This document shows positions 35,305 to 41,704 of a stretch of 41,704 bases of DNA, in pieces. The position numbers and the translations under genes are program-made. The DNA is taken from NCBI GenBank assembly GCA_016124495.1, contig WGNP01000023.1, positions 1 to 41,704 on the forward strand, read 5' to 3'. The notes below the pieces were generated by a model. The model was not told the DNA's origin. It did no database searches and worked only from the letters and a program-made list of their open reading frames with translations. The stretch's first letter is position 1. Every line of letters begins with the position of its first letter. This DNA is from Hyphomonas sp. Its GTDB lineage: Bacteria > Pseudomonadota > Alphaproteobacteria > Caulobacterales > Hyphomonadaceae.

Positions 35305-35827
35305 GCAGAACTTCTCCCCGCCAGATTGCGCCAGGTTACGCAGGAGAAATTATCGTCCGGCAGGGCTGCGTCAACCTGAGTGGAGAACATCGGGGCAGAC
35401 GATCATCGGTCATCGGGTTCGATCCTCGTTCGGGGGTGCGTGTTGCAACACAACCCTTACCCGGATGCTCCGATGACCACCCCTCCCGCTGACCGCGCCC
35501 CGGGCGCGCGCAGACCCTTGCGGTCCGCGCGCCCGAAGCGCTCCGTCAGCGAATTTCCGCCGCTCCGGTAAGCGCTGCCGACGCGAAAGCCGATCAGAGG
35601 CTCGCGCCTGCCGGCATCCATCCTCCAGACTGGATCGACAATCAGCTCCTGCTCAGATTTCAGCCAGGAACGTGAATATTGCTTAATCCTTATACAGAGG
35701 AACTTGCCCGGAAGATACCGCGTGCCCGCTCCGCGGGTAAGCGCCGGAGCCCGCAAAACGCATAGCAGGGCACCAGGCCGAAGGCCGCAGAATTTAGAAA
35801 TGTAAGAGGGCCAGAAGGTAACGCTTC
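35305..35827. other. 523-base gap, no gene supported
   Basis: On the minus strand around 35657-35560 a frame reads VDPVWRMDAGRREPLIGFRVGS. It faintly recalls the end of an FGE-like domain and might be a remnant of a neighbour paralogue. The rest is unassigned. Confidence 0.4.
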
Positions 35828-37534
35828 CTAGGGAAGCGTCCTCGCAAGGCGCAACCCCAGATCGTAGTTCCGGAAGCCGGGCGAGCCCCAGTTGCGGACG
35901 GCGGAACGCAGGTACTGCAGGGAGTTGTTCCACGCGCCGCCGCGGTACACGCGGCTGGAGCAAGAACTTTTCCTGAACGCAGAGCCATCCGATGGCTGTC
36001 CCCGATAGCCGGGCTCATAACAGTCCTCTACCCATTCCCACGCATTACCATGCAGGTCGTGAAGACCGAACCCGTTCGCAGTTTTGCCGCCGACAGGCTG
36101 TGTGCGCCATCCTGAGCCGGAGCCAAACCAGGCAAAGTTTCCAAGACGGCTCTCATCATCCCCGAAGCTCCAGCGTGCTTTGCTGCCAGCCCGCGCCGCA
36201 TACTCCCATTCCGCTTCCGTCAGGAGACGGTACCGGTCCGAACGGCCCGTCAGGCCCGTCTTCTGATTGAGCCAGGTGACGTAGGCCTGCGCGTCTTCCC
36301 AGCTCACATTCGTCACCGGACGGCTGCCCTGGCCAAACCCGTCATCCTCCGCCGCAGGGCACGCTCCCGCAGAAACGCACGCAGAATACTGGCTCCACGT
36401 CACCTCATACCTGCCAACTGCAAACTCATATCCAATCCGGACACTCCGCTGAGGGCCTTCATCCTCAAAACCGCCCGTCTCATCCAAGGGCGAACCCATC
36501 ATGAAATTCCCGGAAGGCAGGACAACCATCTCAGGGCCCTCGCCCGAGCCAGAGGTAAAACCATCCCGGAACACCGTCCCGGGGGCTCGCGTCGCAAGCC
36601 GCTCAATCTCTGATGTCCCGGGACGGAGGACCAGGTCGGAAAGCGTCCGGGAAAGACGGAACCCCGTCATGATGCCCCGGTCCGTGGGTGCGTACCAGTA
36701 GCGATTGGCGGAATGGAGGCCCTGCGGAATGTTGAACCAGGAACCGCCGCGGGCCGCACGGCTTTCACAATCTGGAGCTGCTAGCGCTGTTCCATTTGTC
36801 GGCGCGCCCAGATAACTGCCTGCCCAGCAATCCTCCACCCACTCCCAGACATTGCCATGAACATCGAACAATCCCCACGGGTTGGCCGTACGCCCGCCGA
36901 CAGGCTGGCTCCTGGAGGAAGAATTGCCCGAGAACCAGGCGTGATTGCCAAGCTGGCCCTCAGCCTCACCAAAGCTCCAGCGCGTCGAGGTCCCACCCCG
37001 CGCCGCATATTCCCACTCAGCCTCAGACGGCAGACGATACGCGCCCCGCGTCTGACCCGACACATACCCCGCATACGCCCGCGCATCGTTCCAGTCGACG
37101 TCGATCACCGGACGACGGCCCTTGCCCCAGCCGGCGTCACCGCCTGCAGACGTGCAGCGCCCCGCCGCGACACACGCCTCCCACTCTGCCCACGTCGTCT
37201 CAAACCGGCTCATGGCAAACCGGCTCACGCTCACCTGCCGCTGCGGCCCTTCATCAACGTTACGCCCTGTCTCCGTAGACGGACTGCCCATCTCGAAACT
37301 GCCGCCGGGCATCACAACCATCTCAGGACACGCTTCACACTCCCGGAACAACGCAAAATCAGGCAGGGTCGCAGGGTCAACACTGATCACAGGCGCGCGC
37401 GTCGAGGCAGGCGTCGTGCGCGCGTCCAGGACCTCTGCCTGCGCGGGCATTATTGCGCCTGCGAGCCCCGCGGCCAGAAGTGCCGCCGCCGCAAGCGTGC
37501 GGCCAGGGCCGGAGTGAGAAAGCAGTGTGAACAT
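35828..37534 (-). CDS. secreted protein with two tandem FGE-sulfatase (SUMF1-type) domains
   Basis: The protein has 568 residues from the ATG at 37534 (AAGGG 6 nt upstream); the frame is open to 37702 but without a start signal. A signal peptide ends near MPAQAEV (about 35). Domain 1 (about 65-305): PGGSFEMGSP, LPSEAEWEYAARGG, VHGNVWEWVEDCW, ARGGSWF. Domain 2 (about 335-568): PSGNFMMGSP, LLTEAEWEYAARAG, LHGNAWEWVEDCY, YRGGAWNN. The fold is that of formylglycine-generating enzyme, but the active-site cysteine pair near the end of each domain is missing (RYWYAPTDRG, RNWGSPGFRN). Sulfatase activation is therefore unlikely; related non-FGE members bind ligands or do other oxidations. Role here unknown. 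Confidence 0.88.
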   Translation of the reverse strand: MFTLLSHSGPGRTLAAAALLAAGLAGAIMPAQAEVLDARTTPASTRAPVISVDPATLPDFALFRECEACPEMVVMPGGSFEMGSPSTETGRNVDEGPQRQVSVSRFAMSRFETTWAEWEACVAAGRCTSAGGDAGWGKGRRPVIDVDWNDARAYAGYVSGQTRGAYRLPSEAEWEYAARGGTSTRWSFGEAEGQLGNHAWFSGNSSSRSQPVGGRTANPWGLFDVHGNVWEWVEDCWAGSYLGAPTNGTALAAPDCESRAARGGSWFNIPQGLHSANRYWYAPTDRGIMTGFRLSRTLSDLVLRPGTSEIERLATRAPGTVFRDGFTSGSGEGPEMVVLPSGNFMMGSPLDETGGFEDEGPQRSVRIGYEFAVGRYEVTWSQYSACVSAGACPAAEDDGFGQGSRPVTNVSWEDAQAYVTWLNQKTGLTGRSDRYRLLTEAEWEYAARAGSKARWSFGDDESRLGNFAWFGSGSGWRTQPVGGKTANGFGLHDLHGNAWEWVEDCYEPGYRGQPSDGSAFRKSSCSSRVYRGGAWNNSLQYLRSAVRNWGSPGFRNYDLGLRLARTLP

Positions 37535-37621
37535 AGAAGACCCTTCAAGACTGCCGCGGTACTTGCCCCAGCCGCCCTCTGTGTAGCTGTCTTTAGGGCA
37601 TATTTTTGGCAACGTGGCGCC

Positions 37622-37642
37622 GCATTCCCGGCGCGGGAATGC
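37622..37642. repeat. palindrome GCATTCCC-GGCGC-GGGAATGC
   Basis: Perfect 8-bp arms around a 5-base centre, 88 bases before the FGE-like gene start. The placement suits an operator or a leader hairpin. Confidence 0.5.
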
Positions 37643-37733
37643 ACGCGCGGCGGGCTTTGAGCAGAAGGCGCCCGAGCGACTGACCAGAAAACACCCCCTC
37701 AATAAACGGGCCCGCCTGCGGCGAGAAAGCCCG

Positions 37734-37752
37734 GGCGCCTGAGTGAGGCGCC
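37734..37752. repeat. hairpin GGCGCCT-GAGTG-AGGCGCC
   Basis: Perfect 7-bp stem with a 5-base loop in the gap between the FGE-like gene and exonuclease I. No T run follows on either strand. Confidence 0.45.
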
Positions 37753-38126
37753 GCTGGATCTGATGACCTGCCGGGAGCGCCCTCCAGCTTCAGGCCTGGT
37801 GCGCACGTTGCCGCACTCGCAGTCAGTGGGCACATCGAGCCCGGTCACTTCCAGCGCCCCAGGGCCAGTGCAAGCTGGATTGTGAGCCGGCCCGACGCTG
37901 TCTTTGCCGCGCGACAGCGCAGTCCGGCGAAAACGATGAGGCCCGGCCGCTTCGCTGATGCCTTCGATCCTGGCTGCCGCGCGTCCTTGCAGGTTGCGGA
38001 CAGGATCGCAGACAATACCTGTATCGGGGCGGAATCGAGAACTCAGTCGATACCGGAGTTTGATGTTTTGTGCCTCTTCTGCGAGGCGTAAACAGTTGCC
38101 GTCTTCGCAGAGCTATCCGGAACCAG

Positions 38127-39506
38127 ATGTTTGTCTTCTACGACACCGAAACCACCGGCACGATCCGGGACTTCGATCAGGTCCTCCAGTTCGCAGCGAT
38201 CCTGACGGACGATGACCTGGCAGAGGTCGGCCGGTTTGATATCCGCTGCCGCCTGCTGCCCTGGGTCGTTCCGGCGCCAATGGCCCTGAAGGTCACGGGC
38301 ATCCCTCCGGCAACGCTGACAGATCCTTCGCTGCCAGGGTTCTATGACATGATGAGCAGGGTCCGGGCCAGGCTCGAAGCCTGGTCGCCGGCCCGGTTCA
38401 TTGGCTATAATACCCTGCGCTTTGATGAGCCGCTGCTGCAGCGTGCATTCTGGCAAACGCTTCATCCGCCCTATCTCACCGTCATGAACGGCAACGCCCG
38501 CATGGACCTGCTCCCCCTGGTTCAGGTCGCCTCGTATCTTGCGCCCGGCGCACTCGCCTATCCTGTGACTGAGAAGGGACAACCCGGGTTCCGGCTGGAC
38601 GCCCTCGCACCGCTCAACGGATTTGCACACGACCGGGCGCATGACGCGCTCGGCGATGTCGAGGCGACGATCCACATCGCGAGGCTCCTGAAAACGCGCG
38701 CCCCTGACCTCTGGGATACCGCCGCGCGGCGCGCACCCAAACAGGAAACCGTCCGCCTGCTTCAGCCTGGCACGACGGTCCTCGTCGCCGGGTATTTCGC
38801 GGGCGCTGCGTCTGTCTGGTGGGGGCAGAGGCTTGATCAGAAAGGCGGGTCAGGAACCAACGCCGTGATGGCGCGCCTCGACACTGACTGGGCGAGCCTT
38901 CGCACGGCAGGAGACGAAGCTCTTCGCAACGCGTTCACCGTATCGCCGGGACCGCTCCGGGACATCGGGCTGAACAAGGCACCGATCGTCTACTCGCAAG
39001 AAGAAGCACGCGGCATCTGGAAGATACATCCGGACGACGCGTGCCTGAAAAGCAGCGAGGCGCTTAAAGCCGATCCCGCTTTCTGCGCAAGGCTCGTCGC
39101 GCTGAAGGCGCAAACAGAGCCCGCCTGGCCTGAGGCTGAACACCTGGAGCAGAAAATCTTTAACGCCTTTCCGGACCGGAGCGACGCCGCCCTGATGGAG
39201 CGCTTTCACACGTCAGACTGGCCTGCGAGGGCCGATCTGGTTCGCCGGTTCAGAGACCTGCGATACCGCCAGCTCGCGCAGCGCATCGTCTATGATGGCG
39301 CCCCGGAAAAGCTCAGCAGCGAAGACCGCAATAAGGTCTCACAGGCCATCGCACAGCGCCTCTTTGCCGATCACGGCGACAACACGCCCTGGCGTTCAAT
39401 TGCGGACGCGCGCCTTGAGCTTGAGACCATGGAGAGCTGCGAAGAGACACAGCGGATCTCTGCCTGGCTTGAGGCGCTTGCCCGGCGGCAGGTCCCTCAG
39501 AACTGA
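38127..39506 (+). CDS. sbcB: exodeoxyribonuclease I
   Basis: The protein has 459 residues, close to the 475 of E. coli ExoI. It degrades single-stranded DNA 3' to 5' in recombination and mismatch repair. The DEDDh set is visible: FYDTETTG (Asp6, Glu8), GYNTLRFDE, and AHDALGDVEAT with the His/Asp pair. The C-terminal half carries the SH3-like and helical parts of ExoI, ending with the LRYRQLAQRIVYDG type segment. The ATG at 38127 is chosen because the exonuclease domain starts there; the frame runs to 38070 without support. It stands alone, divergent from the FGE-like gene. Confidence 0.93.
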   Translation: MFVFYDTETTGTIRDFDQVLQFAAILTDDDLAEVGRFDIRCRLLPWVVPAPMALKVTGIPPATLTDPSLPGFYDMMSRVRARLEAWSPARFIGYNTLRFDEPLLQRAFWQTLHPPYLTVMNGNARMDLLPLVQVASYLAPGALAYPVTEKGQPGFRLDALAPLNGFAHDRAHDALGDVEATIHIARLLKTRAPDLWDTAARRAPKQETVRLLQPGTTVLVAGYFAGAASVWWGQRLDQKGGSGTNAVMARLDTDWASLRTAGDEALRNAFTVSPGPLRDIGLNKAPIVYSQEEARGIWKIHPDDACLKSSEALKADPAFCARLVALKAQTEPAWPEAEHLEQKIFNAFPDRSDAALMERFHTSDWPARADLVRRFRDLRYRQLAQRIVYDGAPEKLSSEDRNKVSQAIAQRLFADHGDNTPWRSIADARLELETMESCEETQRISAWLEALARRQVPQN

Positions 39507-39708
39507 CAGCGCCCGGCCAGGCGCCATCGGTCCTCAGGCGGAACGGGCGGGCAGCGATCTGCCTGGCGCCAAAGCCACCCTTGCGCTAAACCGGCGCGGG
39601 CCCCGGTCTCTGGCGCAGGCTAGGCTTATCAGACGGCGAGCTTGTTTCTTTTTGACTTTGCCGGCGAAGACCGCTGGAACAGGGGCAGGTGTTTCAAGGA
39701 AGACCGAC

Positions 39709-41091
39709 ATGAAGCTGATCAGCGACGACATCCTCACAGATACGGGCGCGGCCGAGCCGGTTTATCCGGCCATATACCCTGAGCTGGAGACAGACTTCGA
39801 GCTCTGGAACCCGAATTCCTGGAAACGCGGCCACCCGTACGAGCTCTACAGGCGGATGCGCGAGGACGCGCCCGTGATGTGGTCGAAGGTGCGCAGCCCT
39901 GCCTCCCGGTACTGGTCGGTATCGCGGTATGAAGACATCAAGGCTGTCGAGCTGCAGCCCGCCATCTTCTCGTCGCAGCGCGGCGGCATCAACCTCGCCG
40001 TTCCGGACCGCAGGAACTGGAAGCCCGAAATCCTGATCCGCGCCGCCATGGACAACCTGATCAGCATGGACGAGCCCGGCCACATGCAGATGCGCATCCA
40101 GCAGAAGGACTTCTTTGTCCCGGCCTATGTCGCAAAACTCCGTGAGAAGGTCCGCGCAAAGGTCGAGGCCCTGTGTGATGACCTTGAGGCTGCAGGACCG
40201 GTCTGCGACTTCGTGAAACTGTTCTCCAATGAACTGCCCCTCTACACGCTCTGCGAAATGCTGGGCGTGGACGAGGCAGACCGCCCGAAGATCGTGTACT
40301 GGATGCACTATCTCGAAATGGCGAGCCAGTTCCTCTCCAACCCCCTGACAACCTTTCTCGGAGAGCCCCTCTTCCCCTTCCGTTTCAACAAGGTTGTCGA
40401 GGAGATGTTCGCCTACGGAGCACGTGTCATGGCAGACCGGCGCGCCCATCCGCGCGAAGACCTGCTGACCGTCATCGCGCACTCGAAGCTGGACGGCGAA
40501 GACCTGCCGCAGGGCTATCTCGACGGATCCTGGCTGCTGATCATTTTTGCCGGCAATGACACGACCCGCAACTCCCTGTCCGGCACGGTCAAGCTGATGA
40601 CGGAATGGCCGCAGCAGCGCGCGATCGTGCTCAGTGACCCGTCGATGATCCCGGCCATGTCTGAAGAAGCGCTCCGGATGGTCTCGCCGGTCAAGCACAT
40701 GCGGCGCACCGCGCTTGAAGACACCGAGATCAACGGCCAGCGGATCGCCAGGGATGAGAAGGTCGTCATGTGGTACGGCGCCGGCAACCGCGATCCGGAG
40801 GTGTTTGCCAACCCTGACGTCTTCGACATGACGCGGGAGAATGTCTCAAAGCATATCGCGTTCGGCCACGGCGTTCACAAATGCCTCGGCGCAAGGGTGG
40901 CGCAGATGCAGTTGCAGGTCGCTTACGAACAGCTGTTTGCCCGCTTCCCGAAGATCGAGTTCACGGGCGACATCAAGTACGGGCCCAACGCCCTCGTGCA
41001 CGCGATCTCGAAGCTTGAGGTCAACCTCTATGGAAGCGGCAACGGGCGCCCGGCAAAGGTGCAGGTGAAGGCTGCGGCGGCGGGTTCGTGA
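39709..41091 (+). CDS. soluble cytochrome P450
   Basis: The protein has 460 residues from the ATG at 39709 (AAGGA 8 nt upstream); the frame is open to 39292, but that text lies inside sbcB. I-helix FAGNDTTRNSLSG has Asp284-Thr285, the ExxR is Glu320-Arg323 in EEALRM, and the haem loop FGHGVHKCLGARVA has Cys392. There is no membrane anchor, so it is a cytosolic bacterial type that needs ferredoxin and a reductase, neither encoded here. The NDTTRNSLSG segment is similar to CYP153-type and terpene/sterol-type bacterial P450s that oxidise hydrophobic chains. Substrate not predictable; a fatty or terpenoid compound is a guess. Confidence 0.93.
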   Translation: MKLISDDILTDTGAAEPVYPAIYPELETDFELWNPNSWKRGHPYELYRRMREDAPVMWSKVRSPASRYWSVSRYEDIKAVELQPAIFSSQRGGINLAVPDRRNWKPEILIRAAMDNLISMDEPGHMQMRIQQKDFFVPAYVAKLREKVRAKVEALCDDLEAAGPVCDFVKLFSNELPLYTLCEMLGVDEADRPKIVYWMHYLEMASQFLSNPLTTFLGEPLFPFRFNKVVEEMFAYGARVMADRRAHPREDLLTVIAHSKLDGEDLPQGYLDGSWLLIIFAGNDTTRNSLSGTVKLMTEWPQQRAIVLSDPSMIPAMSEEALRMVSPVKHMRRTALEDTEINGQRIARDEKVVMWYGAGNRDPEVFANPDVFDMTRENVSKHIAFGHGVHKCLGARVAQMQLQVAYEQLFARFPKIEFTGDIKYGPNALVHAISKLEVNLYGSGNGRPAKVQVKAAAAGS

Positions 41092-41653
41092 GCGCTGCGC
41101 CGTGCGGGCCGGTTTCCGGAAACAGGAAGCCGCCTCCTGCTTTCCGGGCCGGCGCCCGGCCCTGAGCCGTCCATGGGCCAGGCCTCAGTTGAGGCGCCTC
41201 ACCAGGCCCCCTCAAAGTCCGGGCGGGTAACTGACCACTGGGTCACGGGCAATTTTTGAGTCCGGCCGCGGGCGCCTGCGGGTGAGGCGGGCGCCGATCC
41301 GTCAGGACTGAGCACCGGGCCCACCCCCTCGCCTTCAGCGAGGGGCGCAAACGGATTGAGCGGCTCACCGGCGAATACTTTTTCCGCCGAGGCCCGGAGT
41401 TGCCGAGGCGTGGCTGCGGGTGCGCCGCGCGCCCGCGTCCCGGGGCGGAGCGAACCTTTGCGTCCGGCCCGCGCCGCGTTCGTGCGCCAGATTCGCCGCC
41501 GCTTCCTGCCCCCTTTACCAGCGCGCTCAGTGCAAGCTAGGAAGCCGGCCCACGCCTCAGCACGCAGAGAGGTGGCTCGGGAAATTTGAACAGGTTGGTT
41601 AGGTGAGATTTCTGCCTGCAGATCGGCTATTTTGCCGAGCACAGGAGACGACC
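41092..41653. other. 562-base gap with hairpins, leading into the IS3-type element
   Basis: Besides the hairpin at 41116-41147 there is CCCCTCGC-CTTCA-GCGAGGGG (41325-41345), a perfect 8-bp stem. A minus-strand frame of 147 codons (41199-41642) is Arg/Ala/Pro-rich and unsupported. The end of the IS element should lie within about 70 bases before its first gene, around TGAACAGGTTGGTTAGG (from about 41587), but the exact terminus is not certain. Confidence 0.5.
41116..41147 (+). terminator. strong hairpin after the P450 gene
   Basis: CCGGAAA-C-AGGA (41116-41127), loop AGCCGCC, and TCCT-GC-TTTCCGG (41135-41147) form a stem of 7 + 4 pairs with a small internal loop, 24 bases after the stop. No T run follows, so termination is likely but not certain. 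Confidence 0.5.
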
Positions 41654-41704
41654 ATGCCCAGACGACCGCGCCGGAATCACAGTCCGGCTTTCAAAGCGAA
41701 GGTG
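41654..41704 (+). CDS. IS3-type transposase OrfA, first 17 codons (cut by window edge)
   Basis: ATG 41654 follows AGGAG by 6 nt and reads MPRRPRRNHSPAFKAKV. That is the standard opening of many IS3-family OrfA proteins: a basic run, then a helix-turn-helix starting with SPAFKAKVALAAL in intact copies. Only the start is in the window; whether the element is complete cannot be seen. Confidence 0.75.
   Translation, partial: MPRRPRRNHSPAFKAKV

Larger units (their letters stand above)
37535..38126. other. 592-base divergent gap, no gene supported
   Basis: The gap lies between the FGE-like gene and exonuclease I. It holds the two hairpins at 37622-37642 and 37734-37752. The promoters of both genes should be here but are not recognisable. 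Confidence 0.5.

Noticed and set aside
35410..35440. GGTTCGATCC resembling a tRNA T-loop
   Set aside because: The flanking stem does not pair properly and no anticodon or acceptor arms are found.
35457..35963. Minus-strand frame with GFRVGS text, possible FGE remnant
   Set aside because: Only one short segment resembles the family end and the rest overlaps the FGE-like gene out of frame; too weak to call a pseudogene.
41199..41642. 147-codon minus-strand frame before the IS3-type gene
   Set aside because: Arg/Ala/Pro-rich, spans hairpins, no motif; it looks like a composition artefact.
1..41704. Composite transposon carrying the whole window
   Set aside because: The IS types at the two ends belong to different families, so they cannot act as a matched pair.
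1..41704. CRISPR array, rRNA or phage module
   Set aside because: No regularly spaced direct repeats, rRNA-like text or phage structural genes were seen on either strand.

Overview
The window is about 41.7 kb of GC-rich DNA (roughly 65% by eye). It reads as chromosome from an alphaproteobacterium, most like the Hyphomonadaceae (Hyphomonas/Henriciella-type). That placement is inference from gene content: an M1 peptidase coupled to a small DUF6702-like secreted protein, CoA-transferase and crotonase genes beside a TIGR03084-type protein, and Sel1 and FGE-like secreted proteins. Insertion-sequence genes lie at both edges: the start of an IS1182-type transposase plus a decayed IS21 istA fragment on the left, and the first codons of an IS3-type OrfA on the right.

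The central system (about 1.9-15.6 kb) is a polyunsaturated-fatty-acid (Pfa) type secondary-lipid synthase. It has an enoyl reductase (pfaD), a KS-MAT-ACP-ACP protein (pfaA), a ketoreductase reading frame, and a 2029-residue KS-CLF-AT-DH-DH protein (pfaC). A convergent Sfp-type phosphopantetheinyl transferase can supply the ACP prosthetic arms. There is no separate pfaB; its acyltransferase sits inside pfaC. The ketoreductase lies in the -1 frame after the pfaA stop and has no ATG, GTG or TTG start at the junction. Across the junction lie an in-phase T TTT TTC heptamer (7396-7402), a 6-nt spacer and an 11-bp GC-rich hairpin (7409-7443). Together these look like a programmed -1 ribosomal frameshift that would make a 1781-residue KS-MAT-ACP-ACP-KR protein. 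A one-base sequencing error in the T run is the main alternative.

Upstream and divergent from pfaD is a UPF0016/GDT1-type manganese exporter gene. Its leader carries the conserved pieces of the yybP-ykoY Mn2+ riboswitch and mutually exclusive hairpins that reach the ribosome binding site. Palindromes lie between the two divergent genes.

16.0-18.9 kb holds an OmpA-domain envelope protein and a membrane-anchored coiled-coil protein with a C-terminal helix-hairpin-helix domain. 19.0-22.9 kb is acyl-CoA metabolism: a class III CoA transferase, two crotonases and a TIGR03084-type protein. 23.0-26.6 kb has a GspN-like protein, an XRE regulator, and a tightly overlapping pair made of a minimal kinase-fold protein and a 555-residue protein that I cannot assign. 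26.9-30.0 kb is the M1 peptidase pair. 30.4-37.5 kb has a small membrane protein, an ECHDC3-like crotonase, and three secreted proteins: Sel1 repeats, an unknown, and tandem FGE-like domains. 38.1-41.1 kb has exonuclease I and a soluble cytochrome P450. Intergenic gaps from 30 kb rightward are long, GC-rich and hold several hairpins.
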